Positions 39,279-50,869 are shown, numbered from the stretch's first letter. The stretch is 64,000 nucleotides of DNA from Cloeon dipterum (GCF_949628265.1 NC_088790.1:12280545-12344544), one strand, 5' to 3'. Notes: generated from the letters alone by a model not told the origin. Translations and numbers: made by a program.

Positions 39279-42251
39279 TCATGACTTGTATTGGTAGGGC
39301 TGTTGGTTTCGGTAGGCCATGTAGTGGGCAGAGGCGGCCACAGCCGCCTTGTTGTCCGTGGCCACGGTGGCCGCGCCGACCCACTCGCTGCCGTCGTCCT
39401 GGTCGTCGGCCCTGCGGCCAGAGCGGCGGTGGTCGCTGTGTCCGTGGCTGACCTTCTTCAGCGCCGAGATCAGGGCCAGGGTCAGCGCCATTACGGAGAG
39501 CAGCAGCGCCTTGCCCGCGATCATGGCCAGGGCGCCGAATGCCAGAGCGCCCAGGGTGCCCTTCATCATCATCAGACCGGCCAACAGGGTGCCGCCCATC
39601 TTTTTCAGCTTGCCGCGAGCTGTTGACAAAGAATTTTGAGTTAGTTTCATTTCTTTAAACAATTCTTAAATGTATAAAATGTCTAAAAGATATCCTTTGA
39701 CGTTATTTCAATTAAAAAATTCAAAAAATATGCTTTCATTGGAATAACCGGGCCCCTATGAAATTTATAAATTTTTCTATATTTCTGAAGTTTATTATTC
39801 TTCGTTATTTGCTCATCGTGTAAGGTTGAATAAAACTGTACAGCAATTTCAATTAATGTTTAACTTGATACTTCCTAATTTCAAACTAAACACATTTTAA
39901 AAATAAGTAAAGTAAATATAGAAAGAGGGAGCAATACAGCTCAGTTTGTGTTTGGAGTCTGTGCAACTAATTCTGAAAAATATTAACTTGGGATTCAACA
40001 AAATAGCAGATAAAATATTGAAATGTTAAAATGTCAAATTTAATTATTCTTCATTGAAGGTCGCACTCGAGGATTCATTAATGAAAGAAACATTTTGACA
40101 TTCCTCGTTGGAAAGTATTCCTTTTTAATTATGCCTCTCAGCTTTGGCTGTCAACTGCAGGATTTTAATTTTTTTAATGAAATATAGGGCTGCGGATTAC
40201 AGCCAAAACTAGTTAACATAAATAAAAACCGAAACTTTTCAACAAGGAATGCAGGAATTATTTTTCTTTAATTATTATCCTCATTTTACAAAAAAAATGC
40301 TTGGTTTTTTTAATAAGAAAACATAATATTTAAAAAGTTTGACCAATTTATCACTTATAATGCCTGTGTCCAAATATGTAGTGAATGCACTCAAGCCAAG
40401 TCTGCAGGGTATGCAACCGGCAGGAGTGGGTGGTGTGGCAGGTTGCAGGCGATAGATCGGCAGGCGCTAAATAAGCAGCCAAGCGAAACCGTGCTACTCT
40501 ATGCCTGGCTGGCTGGCTGCTCATTCTCATTATTATTAAAAGATGCGTTCGCGCTTCAGCGAGCCGCCGAACAAACAAACTTTTGACACAAAAGAGCAGC
40601 AAACGCACTAGATTTGCTTGCCGTCTGTGCACTGCGTCACAAACTAGTAATTTGCCTGCTTTCTTTGCATGACGCCGCGGAAGCAGTACAAATGGGAAGA
40701 AAAATTTAAAACGGGACGCCACTCTGGAAAAAATAAATGCTCGACAAGCCACACAGTGGCCAGACTGTAGTCTTGAGTGTAAATAACGTTTTTAAAGAAT
40801 TAAATATTGTAATGCTGAGAGAACTAAAATTGTTACTAATTCCTACTAAGTTAGTCAACAGATCATTGAGTTTAAATGTATCAATTTTACAACGTTGTAA
40901 AGCTGGACTTAATTTAAAAAATTATATCTATAATTAAAAATAAAATTTAAGTATAATCACACAGAAATAAATTTAAATAAAAAATATATTTAAAAGTAGT
41001 AAAATTATATAAAATTATAAATAGTTTATTTATAGTTTTTAATTAAAAACATAAATAAATAATAACTTCAATTCTTATTTTTATTTGTATTTAATGTTTT
41101 TAACATTATATTTAGTTTTAGTTTTATTTATCTTAAATTTGTTGTATATGTTATATAGTCTTTAAGTCAACGGAATTTTTCTCTAATTGTGAGCAACTGA
41201 TAAAATAAAACCGCGAACGAATCTCGATTAACAGAGATATTCAAACGTTACAAAATTGATTTAGAGATTTACTTCGCCCGTTTTTTAACTTTATCAAAAT
41301 CATTTATAAATTAAACCAGTTCGCTAATGTGTGGACAAGATCATAATTTTATAAATTGTAGCTAATAAATAATTGTTATAGTACTAATTTTCTAGTCTCA
41401 TTATAAGTTAAAACTGATTTTGCACTTGATGAAGTTGGCAATTTTGTTGGGAACAAACAGGATTTTATGATATAATTAAGTGAACAAATTGTTAAAATTG
41501 TAAGATTGAAGGTGCCCTAAACTTTCTTCACCATTAGGTATGAAAATCAAATAGTTGGCATTGACCTTTTGTTAAAACTTCTTCTTGTGATGAAATTATT
41601 GACCATTACCGACAGTTAAATGTCTACAAGGGTTTAAAGTACAAAATTACATTTTTAAAATTGATTAGATTAATTATTGTTTCTTTTACCGCCCGTTTTT
41701 AGCACGGAAAACTCTATAGATTCTTTATATATATTTACGTCAGTTTTCCTTTGGTAAAATTCTTGGAAATAAGTAATTTTATTCGGCATTATGATTTGAA
41801 TAAAACAATGGAATTAACTCAGCCAGACATTATCCTCTAATTAAACACCCCTGAAAAAGATGATTCAGCTCTCCAAAAAAGTCTCACCTTCCTCCAGATT
41901 CTTGGGGATGAGCTGCTTGGGCAAGCGCACCTGGAGGGTCCTGGACGCGAGGAATTCGGACAGCATGGTAAGCAGGTCTGAGGTCGGCTTGTTCCTCATC
42001 GTCCTCGAGGTCCTATTCTCGTCGGCGGGTGGCGCCGACAGGACGACGAAGTCGCCGAGGCTGACATCCTTGTCCAGGTTGGCGCTGAGGGCGTCGACGG
42101 CGCGGCCCTGGAGGCAGGTGACGGCCCCGGGACCATCGCAGCCCCTGACCAGGCCGACAACCGCCTCAGCGAGGCCTCCGGGGGCCTCGAAGGCCCCAGC
42201 CTGCATGAAGGCGGCGGCGGTGAACAGCACAAGGACGGACGGGGAGTGCAT
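39279..42251 (-). CDS. Osiris E (DUF1676 family), two-exon member
   Basis: Exons are 41888-42251 and 39279-39619 (705 nt, 234 aa), with a single phase-1 intron of 2.27 kb. The signal peptide is about residues 1-20. The cysteine pair is C38/C46 (GCDGPGAVTCLQGRAVDAL). A DUF1676 region follows with SDLLTMLSEFLASRTLQVRL and ends PKQLIPKNLEE. Exon 2 starts ARGKLKKMGGTLLAGLMMMK and continues GTLGALAFGALAMIAGKALL. This methionine-rich hydrophobic segment is most like that of B. The tail is charged (DHRRSGRRADDQDD) and ends AHYMAYRNQQP, a variant AQxLAY motif. Like A, it has lost (or never gained) the intron between the cysteine and DUF1676 parts. Confidence 0.92.
39620..41887 (-). other. Intron of Osiris E
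   Basis: 2.27 kb running from donor GTGAGA at 41887 to the acceptor CAG at 39620. It includes a GC-rich island at about 40,380-40,640 and a very AT-rich section at about 40,910-41,170. No nested gene was supported. Confidence 0.55.
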
Positions 42252-42306
42252 TTTGCTGCGGTGCGATCGCGGCTTCTTCTGACGACACTTGCCGCGCCGC
42301 CAGCCA

Positions 42307-42314
42307 TTTATATA
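42307..42314 (-). promoter_or_regulatory. TATA box of Osiris E
   Basis: The minus strand reads TATATAAA about 56 bp before the ATG at 42251. Confidence 0.65.
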
Positions 42315-42419
42315 AAGTGGAGGCGGCGCCTGTCTGCACAATCGAGTGCGTCGCGCTGCGCCGGCTGCAGGACAACAACGGCCTGCACCACCTGCCACCC
42401 AACACGTCCATGTGTGCTA

Positions 42420-45400
42420 ATCGAGTTATGGTCTAGTTTTTCTAAATTTCTTCCATTAATCTCACTCCTCATATCGGTAATTGCCATTTTCATTATTTGC
42501 CTCTTGTTCAGCGGCAACAGAAATGTGCATTCTTCTGTTCTGACACACACACCGTTCATTGCTGACGGTAATAGGTTTGTATGCTCTTCTTAACTGGAAT
42601 TTTCGTTTATTTTACAGAGGAGCTTATTTCATCACTGTCTTTAAATTATGAACTGTCACTCCAAGTTTCAATATTTTCTTCAATTTAAATCTCATCTAAA
42701 ATCTTCCTCAAAACTGTATCTGACAATGCGAGTATAGGTTGGCAAAAGTCATATCAATTTCCAGAATCCTATAAACGGCATTAATGTTCTTTGATATTCC
42801 TTAATTTTGTATATGAACCCCCATATATATATGACTCATTATTTTTTGCTCCGATCATCTCCAATCAGATTTTTTTGCGAGTAAATAATAATCATTTTTA
42901 TATTTGGAGCAAAACTTGTTAATTTTCATAAAATATAGCAAAGATCCAGCTTGCCGTCAGAGCTAGTTGAGCAACAAAATATTTAATCGAACGCACAACG
43001 GTGGTGAAGTTTTATGGAAATATTCTGCATTTTTGGCGTTTGATTAGCCAGAAAAATATTTACAGTTTCGATAGTTCAAGTTACTTTTAGCTGTTGAACT
43101 ATTAAAAAAAAATGAAATAAACATGAAAATATTTTTGTAGACGAAACTGCCAAGCGGTTACTTTTATCCTAATTAAGATTTCGATCAACGCTCAAGGTTG
43201 GTTCTTCCATGTTACAAAATAATACGATGGTGAAGTCCGTTTTATTTTCACCATTTCATGAATTTTTATTGATAAAATCCTTCATCCGACAAAATCTCAG
43301 AGGATGTATAGATCCTAATTTTAAGATCACTAGCAATATATTTTCAATTTAACGTAAACGAATGGCTTAACTCTGTCCGGTAATGAATTCAGGATGTTCA
43401 GCTAATAGTGAAAGATCTGAGAGGAAAATAATAAACAACACTCTTTCATATTGTACAGAGGCTGTTTTTGCCTCTTTTTTTTTTTGTTTTTTGTTTTTGC
43501 TCTTTTTATCCCTGTCCGAGGACCGGAGGACCGGGAAGGGCGCGCACTGCACTAGCATGAATGCTGAAACCCGGGTCCCAATAACACCGCGAACGGATAA
43601 CATGGGCGCACCAGGCCGCACAGGGACCCAGCCCACTCAAGGGCCACTTGCCTCCGCACCGAGGACTGCATTGAAACGCTAGACATTTAATTTGTCCCGT
43701 GAAGCCAAATCACGCATGCTGGAAAGGTGCAAACCAGCAAGTAGCGAGTTGGCGCCGGTGCGCCTCCCAGCCCGTTGATCAATTTGAGCATTTGGAGTCA
43801 CTAAACTAACCACTTTTTGCCATTTCTGACATTGGGTAGCCAGTATTAGATCTCCGAACTGCTCAAATACCTCTCATTGCTTTGACACTCCTGAGAGTAC
43901 CTTAACAATGCGAGCCAACGGGCTCAATCAGCAGTACTTTTCCAACAAAATTAAAAATTTCAGGAAATAAACATCAAAGTTTAAAAATGTTTCATGTGGT
44001 GCAACAGCCACTTAAGGTTATTACAAGTTAAGCATAATTTTATTATTTTATAATTATATTTATTAATTTGGTGCTTATATATATTGATTTTAAAGCAAAA
44101 TATTTTCATTGACTGAATTTTACAGCTCTCTCTAAACATAAAAGCTGCTAGCAAGAAACCAGAATCTTATCCATCTCATTTATTAAGCAAAAAGTATATG
44201 CTCTTCAATTGACGACGAAAAGAAGGCTGGAGAGTCGAGGTTGAGTTAGCGCGTTCGCGTGTTGTTTATTCCACACTTGATTTTACTGTCAGCTGCGGTC
44301 TAGTCCATTCTTCCGGCCGCCGAGCCATTCCGTAATGAAATAATAATAATTTCCATTATTTGCTGCGCGCTGGACCAAAAAGCAGTCGCTCGACTTTTTG
44401 CGCGTAGCGGTAGTTTTCTTTCGTTCAGCACAAAAACGTACGGTCCTCTCGGCGCGGACAATCGGGAAATTATACACATCCGAATAATGTATATGCGTGC
44501 AGAAAAAAGAGGAACGAAACGAAACGGACACCAAAAAATCGCCGCTGACACAGTGGCACATAAAAAATTATTGCATGTCTCGTATTAAAAAATAATCAGA
44601 AATGTGACATTTTTAAACTTTTCACAAAAAATTTATTTTTTATTTTCCAGAGAGTTTTGCTGCTATCTGGATACCAAAATAACAAAAATAAAACTTTTAT
44701 GACAATTAAAAATATATAGATCTTATTTGGATACTATCAATTTTTTTTAATTATTCATTTTCTAGATTTTCTAGTTGCTGAGAGTTAGTTATCCAAGAAA
44801 ATACGTGGATGTCCCACATGCAATAAAAACATTTAAGGTGGGTGCTGCTGTGTTATTATCCACGTGACCGTGTGCATGAAATATCATCACTTTGCATACT
44901 ACATTTATTTGCATACTTCCGGCGAGAAAAACGAGGCTTTTCATAGTCGTGCGATACATATTGTTGTGATGCACGTTCTCGTTAGTCATTGTTCACAGAT
45001 GCACACATAAGTAAAAAGAGAGCTAGCGCAAGCAAGAAAGCACATGTAGGCGTTGATTAGTTCTGCTTCTTTGACAACCGATTTATTTTCATATCAGGCC
45101 AGCGGTGCCAACAGGTGCTAGGAAAAAATCTAGGCAATACTTTTTGCTCCGGAAAGCAACGCCTGTAGGAGCTGTTTGTTGACGACTTACTTTTGAATGT
45201 TCAATGAATTTAATCGTGCTTAGAATATTAGGTGATAATTTTTATGTTTTAATGGGGTCACTTGATCGGTGATAGAAATATTTAAAATACGAAATGGTAT
45301 CAGTGCAGTATATGTTTTATTGCTTAATTTCAAATTAATACATGTATTTTGTATTTTACTTGCTTTATTAGTTAATTTAATTTCAACACTACACTAGTAA

Positions 45401-45668
45401 GAGTCGGTTTATAGCTCTTGCATTGAAGCTTGGTTATCATTATGAAATTTTAATACATCTTCTGTGCCGGCTATAGATTGAACAAACAAATGTTTCATTA
45501 AAAAAAATCCTGGAGACTATTTTCATAAATAAACTTATTTTGGCGTTTAAATATTTAAGGTAAAACGGTTTGGATTGCGCTTATAACTAAAAAAACACTT
45601 TTCTCGTAACAAAAAATAAAAAAATTTCACAAATGTAATGCACATTTAAATAGTTATTTTCCCCTCTT
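42420..45668. other. Intergenic, Osiris-like F to E
   Basis: AT-rich spacer that holds the full-length SINE-like copy (43,473-43,921) and a GC-rich patch at about 44,220-44,560. No other gene or RNA was recognised. Confidence 0.5.
43473..43921 (-). mobile_element. SINE-like retroelement, copy 2 (apparently full length)
   Basis: Read on the minus strand, the head is TTGGCTCGCATTGTTAAGG (A-box-like), followed by a B-box-like AGTTCGGAGATCTAAT. A GC-rich body carries GGAGGCGCACCGGCGCC, and the 3' end GGACAGGGATAAAA runs into a long A-rich tail that also contains isolated C residues (plus-strand T tract near 43,473-43,505). The 10-kb copy matches it over head, body and tail, and the 16.7-kb copy matches its 3' end. 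The head-to-B-box spacing is somewhat longer than in a tRNA, so the tRNA origin is inference. No coding capacity was seen. Confidence 0.65.
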
Positions 45669-47994
45669 CTAGTTGGTATAAGCTGAGTAGTAAGTGACTT
45701 GAGGGTTGTCGTTAGTCTTGAACGACCAACTATCGTTGCTCTTTTCCTCCACTGCGTGAACGGATGACTCATATTCCGTGTCATTTTGCAGAAATGGACT
45801 ACTCTGCGTTGACTTCATTAATTCCACGTCCTCATGTGAAATCGTCCTGTATGGCTCCGCTGTTGGTTGCTCATACCACCAATACTGCGCCTGAAGTAAA
45901 ACCATAATAGATTTATTGTTATTATTACATTAGAAATATATCATCAAAAGGTAACAGATAAAGATGTAAAAAATGTATTAAAAATAGGTCTTTTCTAAAG
46001 AGCAATTTTTACTATTTGCGTAAATTTAATGATTAGACACCTATAGAAAGTCTCATAATAATTTATTAAAAATGTTACTAAGACCAATTTAAAGTAGACA
46101 CAGTAAACAAACGAATAAAAATTGAGGCAATGAAATTAACAAATGAAACGAACCAAGGGGGGTTGTGGTTTGAGAGGTGATACAAGGTCGATTTTGGGCG
46201 ATGCGGTGGGCAGGGAGACGGCCGAGGAGAAGAGGAAGTAGAAGAAGAGCAGGCCTGCCAGGGCACTCTCGAGAAGGCCGACCAGGACAAATAAAGTGGG
46301 CCAAAGGACGGCCACCTTAGCGCCCAACAGCGCAGGCACCACCTGACGGAGCACAAATGTGCGCCAAACTCGCTTCAGAGGCCACAGCAGCAGGTTGAAG
46401 AATCGACCTGAGCACAAAATTATCATGTATTGTTCAGATATTCAATTTTAATGAATTATATCTAGACAAGATGATTTAAAATATAACAAGCACATATGGA
46501 TTTTGAATAGCAGCTCAAATTTATTTTTATGAGCCGGAAAACATGCCACTATAGCTGACTTTCATTGATTTTCAGATGAGATTTTAATTTATTTCTTTAA
46601 AGTTGATAACAGCCATACTGCCTACATTGGTTCATTATAGTTTGATTCTTTTACGTTGAGCCTTGTACTGTAGAGAGCTTATCATGTACTGCAACATAAA
46701 CATTTTGCTATTTAATCGATGTGAATTATTTCAGTAATTTTTTCTAGTGGATGTTTCTTGCTAGAGTGCGGCAATATTTAGCTTTAATTAAATCCTTATA
46801 TTTTACTGGTAAAATAATGTGAGATCATTGAGGTTGTCGCTCTCAACTAATTTTCAGCGCACCTTATATTGTCTTAAATTTTTTGTATCCCGTGAAGTTA
46901 ATTGTTTTTTAAATATACTAATAGCGCCAAATGTTCAATTCTTTGATTGAGAAATGAGAACATACCACGTTGTATATGTGTATTTCTAGATATTTTATCG
47001 TGACAATTAAGTGTCTTTTTTCTAAGCTTCATTGATTTTGTAGCTTGCTGTCACTGTTTTAAAAAGTCAAAATTATTTTTAAAATTTAATGTGAATGTTT
47101 TGTGATCACAAACCCACAGTTGTAGCAGATGAATTAAATGTGACGGAGGAGATCGACTATAAGTGCGCTATATCCAGCACGATCCCTCTCAGATTACACA
47201 GAGTCAGTTTTGTACACGAATTTATCCAGAATTTCTTCTTTTGGCCTTGTCAGAGGCATATTCTAAAAAATAGAGAGCAAAAAGCAAAATTAAACAGCTC
47301 TATTGTATCAAACTTAAAAGGTGTTACCTGCTGAAAGTTCGCAATCGAATGGTTCCATTTCCACACATTCCCATTTATATTCACAACAGCATCAGACATT
47401 GTTCACTAACTTTGGCTTGATTTTTAATTAAGCAGCAACAAAATGCGATATGTATTGTTTTCGCAATAGATTTTCAGGCCAAACTCAGGTTCAGGTGGAT
47501 TATTGTGATTTGACACATTGTTGCCAACGTAACAATGACTCGTATCTGACAAAGCCAACAACCTACGCTCTACCCTGTGATTTTTTACAAATATTTAAAA
47601 ATCGAATTTTGTTATTTTTACTTATTTCTGCTCCCCTTTATGCAACAGTTTTAATGTTTTATTTTGCTGCTTATTTAATAAAGTACGATCTCGTGGAATA
47701 AAAACCTAATTAAAGGGTGATGAATACTAAAAATATATTCCACTATGCACGCTCAATTCGTTTATGGTATTTATGATGAAAACTTTCACCTCTAGTGTGG
47801 TCATTGAAATTTGAATAAACTAGCAAATACGTAAAATAAATACCTTTGCTTTCTGCAACTTCATATTTGCTGGAAATAAATCTTTTCGTGAGATGGTTGG
47901 CAGGCGGTAATTTCATCATGAAACTGTCCAAATTGGCACAATCGATGCTGATAGCGGCTGCCGCAGCCACAGCAAACAACAGCCAGGTTTTCAT
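45669..47994 (-). CDS. Divergent Osiris-like protein F
   Basis: Exons are 47844-47994, about 46184-46407 and 45669-45890 (597 nt, 198 aa), with phases 1 and 0. The signal peptide is MKTWLLFAVAAAAAISIDCA. It is followed by a short linker (LPPANHLTKRFISSKYEVAE) with no second cysteine and no DUF1676 region. The middle exon is entered in phase 1 at Gly (G|RFFNLLLWPLKRVW), which mirrors the Osiris module. It codes a long hydrophobic segment (WPTLFVLVGLLESALAGLLF). The tail is Tyr/Ser/Glu-rich (AQYWWYEQPTAEPY) and ends VTYYSAYTN. The donor of exon 2 is uncertain: GTATCA at 46183 or GTTCGT at 46153, both phase 0, the second adding ten residues. Position, strand, TATA box and module phase support an Osiris origin; sequence identity to the family is weak. 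Confidence 0.6.
47450..47701 (+). CDS. Possible small Cys-rich single-pass membrane protein nested in intron 1 of F
   Basis: A plus-strand frame of 83 codons on the strand opposite F. After ATTTTCAG at about 47,478 the sequence reads GQTQVQVDYCDLTHCCQRNN, then a hydrophobic helix (ILLFLLISAPLYATVLMFYF) and a short tail to TAA. An AATAAA overlaps the stop at 47,697. The C..CC pattern before a single membrane span is typical of small membrane proteins, so this may be the last exon of a gene whose first exon I could not find. No family was recognised. Confidence 0.3.
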   Translation: MYCFRNRFSGQTQVQVDYCDLTHCCQRNNDSYLTKPTTYALPCDFLQIFKNRILLFLLISAPLYATVLMFYFAAYLIKYDLVE

Positions 47995-48040
47995 TTTAGC
48001 TCTGTTCTTGTCTCAATATTGTGATCTACTGGCCAGCGTT

Positions 48041-48048
48041 TTTTTATA
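48041..48048 (-). promoter_or_regulatory. TATA box of Osiris-like F
   Basis: The minus strand reads TATAAAAA about 47 bp before the ATG at 47994. Confidence 0.6.
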
Positions 48049-48049
48049 G

Positions 48050-48571
48050 AAATTAGACATTTTGCACTATCTTACAAAAGAGAACGGAGGAGGGGAAACA
48101 CTCAAATATAGTAGTTAGTTCAGGTCACAGAGCTCATTAATTGACCCTTGATGTCGACTTGACCTCTCTGTGACAATTTGCCGACCGTGAAAATTATGTG
48201 CACTCCTTTTAACTGTATAATACTTCTAGCATAGGGATTCTTTGACAATAAATGTGCTTTTATTTTTATTTCATATTAATTTTAAATTTCTTTTCATCAT
48301 TTAAACTTATGAAATATATATTTTCACAAAAGAAATTCCTAGACAGATCGAGGATTATTTTTTATTTTAGAAAGATGCAATTTCGATGGTTTTGGACATT
48401 TACAACAGTTTGCATAAAATGAGGCGGTCTTAAAATTGCGTGATTGCAATGATTGTTTCGACTTTCCCCGATCCCATATCGATTAAAAGCTTTGCTAATT
48501 TTTTAAAACTGATAAATTTTTAAATCATTATAGCAGAGTGCTTTTTTATGTGATTATAAATTTATTTTCAA
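48050..48571. other. Intergenic, mucin-like gene G to F
   Basis: AT-rich spacer. Minus-strand AATAAA signals at 48561-48566 and near 48,255-48,270 would serve gene G. Nothing else was recognised. Confidence 0.5.
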
Positions 48572-50806
48572 TTAATCACGGATACAGTATTGACATAGTA
48601 AATTGGAATCGTACCCTTCACACTGTACTTTAAACTTCTCTGTGAGCAAATCGTAGCAGTACTGCGGGTCTCCATTTTCCTCTTTCCATTTCTTCAGCAG
48701 TTTGAGCCAGCAGAACTTGACAACCTTGTTTTCCAGCTGTGAACCACAGATTTTATCCAAAGATAAGCTTGGCCTTTTAGTTGTAGTGGATGTTGTCGTT
48801 GAAGGACATCCTCCGATTCTCTGGCAAGTTTGACAAATTCTATAGAAGCTCGAGAACAGATTGATCTCGTCGCAACGAACGTGCCACACGTTGAACACCG
48901 AGGTGAAGCACTCAGTGCAGCTCAATGTTGAGTTATTCCAAAAAGACATCCATTTCAAAAAGCAATATTTTTCTCCATATAATTTCTTATCGAGATCAGT
49001 GCATGTGTAGAAATTAGAATAGGAACCACGAGTTGTAGTAGGGGAGGTTGTGGTCGTCGAACTTGAAGTCGTTGATGAGCTTGTGGAGGAGCTCGTTGAG
49101 GAACTGGTTGAAGTACTAGTCGATGTGCTTGTGGAAGTACTCGTCGACGTACTAGTTGATGTGCTGGTGGAAGTGCTAGTAGAAGTAGTTGGCGTGCTGG
49201 TGGTTGTTGACGTGCTTGTGGAGGTGCTTGTTGTTGGCGTAGACGTTGTTGAAGTGCTAGTGGAAGTGCTTGTGGAGGTACTTGTTGTTGGTGTAGACGT
49301 TGTTGACGTGCTGGTAGAAGTACTCGTTGACGTGCTGGTGGAAGTACTCGTCGACGTACTAGTTGATGTGCTGGTGGAAGTGCTAGTAGAAGTAGTTGGC
49401 GTGCTGGTGGTTGTTGATGTGCTGGTTGAAGTGCTTGTTGTTGGCGTAGACGTTGTTGACGTGCTAGTGGAAGTGCTTGTGGAGGTACTTGTTGTTGGTG
49501 TAGACGTTGTTGACGTGCTGGTAGAAGTACTCGTTGACGTGCTGGTAGAAGTACTCGTTGACGGGCTGGTAGAAGTACTCGTTGACGTGCTGGTAGAAGT
49601 ACTCGTTGACGTGCTGGTAGAAGTACTCGTTGACGTGCTGGTAGAAGTACTCGTTGACGTGCTGGTAGAAGTACTCGTTGACGTGCTAGTTGATGTGGCT
49701 CCAGCAGCAGCAGCAGCAAAGACTTCAAGCGTTGAAGTTCTACAGGAGCCTTGCTTTGTTGTTTGGCTGTCTTGACAACCAGAGAATTGTGCTAGATATA
49801 AATAGGAATAAAGATTAGAAATACAACATTATAACCATCTCTTTATTTCAAATAGCACCGTTATTTTTTAATTTCTTTTACACATATGTAATAAATATCA
49901 AGTAAATGTAATTGCAATTTTTCAGCGTCTACAAGATTCAGTATTTTTGCGCAAAATATATCACACGATGATAAAGATATTAATTCATTTTTTCACTCTT
50001 GTAGGCTGTTCTATTCAATAATGGCAAACCCCTGCACGTCACGGAGTGGATTAAAGAGATATTTTGCTCTCTTACAAATCGAAATACATATTTAATATGT
50101 ATAACGCACGATTTATTACAAATTAGTAAATTATTTTCCTTGTTTTCATATTAGTTAAACATATTTTATGAAAATATATTACGTGATAAAGATCCGCACA
50201 GTGCCATGTAGTTTGGTGCTGTCTTCGATGACACGCATAATGCAACGGTCAGTTTATCAACACAGTAGGTGCCTTTTGCTGGACACTTCCATGTACGGTG
50301 TTTTGAAATCGCTTGGCTTTTAATCACCGGCGCTTTATTCGGTCCTTGTTGACGAAGACATGACTTAAGCTGCAAAATAATGATTTTACCCTTCCTTAAT
50401 TTTTCTATAAAGTATTTGAATTATACTTTGTTCTGAGCAATGCAAATTTCATCCTTTGCGGAAAAGGCTTGTCCTGTTGAACACTTAAGAGCAACATACG
50501 GAACGTTGTACTTTACTCCAAAGCATTGATCGCAGTACAAATAAGCCTGGCAGTCGGTCGGATGGGCCTGGATTCCAGTTTTGTTGCATTTATAGCTGAA
50601 AAAGACATTAGTATTTGTTGTGCGTGTGTAAATACTATCATAAATGCTTACTTTTTGAGACCCTTAAGGTCTAGGCTCTGACCAAATGTGTGGATCTGAA
50701 ATGGGATATATGTTGACTATCGGTCGTTCTTCTTGGAAAAATAAAAATGGTGAATTGCCCTTACTGAAGCGGTCAGCAGCAAACACAAAATTGTCACGGA
50801 CTTCAT
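48572..50806 (-). CDS. Secreted chitin-binding mucin-like protein G (CBM14 plus Thr/Ser repeats)
   Basis: Exons are 50765-50806, 50652-50695, 50427-50595, 50183-50369 and 48572-49791 (1662 nt, 553 aa), with phases 0, 2, 0 and 1, all GT/AG. A short signal peptide (MKSVTILCLLLTAS) is followed by a CBM14/peritrophin-A type domain at about residues 28-85. This domain has the spacing YKC...DCQAYLYC...LKC...GQAF...IC. A second cysteine-rich block (KSCLRQQ...WKCPAKGTYC...LC) follows to about 147. Residues of about 180-400 are almost pure Thr-Ser alternation, a mucin domain for O-glycosylation. The C-terminal 150 residues hold 14 cysteines and a second short Thr-rich linker. Chitin-binding mucins are known from the gut peritrophic matrix, cuticle and tracheal lining. 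The gene shares strand and neighbourhood with the Osiris genes but not their domain. Repeat length is prone to polymorphism or assembly error. Confidence 0.85.
49050..49690 (-). repeat. Coding Thr-Ser repeat array in gene G
   Basis: Tandem codons for Thr and Ser run almost without break. A homogeneous block of seven 24-bp units occupies 49515-49682; the third unit has a single G for T change. Further left, about 85 bp at 49131-49215 recur at 49338-49422 and the similarity continues beyond, which shows an older duplication of roughly 207 bp. All periods are multiples of three, so the frame is preserved. Confidence 0.9.
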
Positions 50807-50853
50807 TGCGTTTGAACTGATTCGAATACCTTGATAGAATGAAAGCTTTCCAC

Positions 50854-50861
50854 ATTAAATA
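50854..50861 (-). promoter_or_regulatory. Weak TATA-like box of gene G
   Basis: The minus strand reads TATTTAAT about 48 bp before the ATG at 50806. It is a poorer match than those of the Osiris genes. Confidence 0.3.
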
Positions 50862-50869
50862 TTGCGAAC

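Noticed and set aside
47180-47398. Possible minus-strand two-exon peptide (start at 47,398, MSDAVVNINGN, donor at 47,326) between exons 1 and 2 of F
   Set aside because: An in-frame TGA sits just before the ATG, so it cannot join exon 1 of F in phase 1, whereas direct joining of exon 1 to the 46.4-kb exon is perfect. No continuation was found.
48955-49775. Long Leu/Val/Gln/Arg-rich frames on both strands (257 and 241 codons)
   Set aside because: They are out-of-frame readings of the Thr-Ser repeat of gene G. The correct frame is fixed by the flanking cysteine-rich sequence and splice phases.
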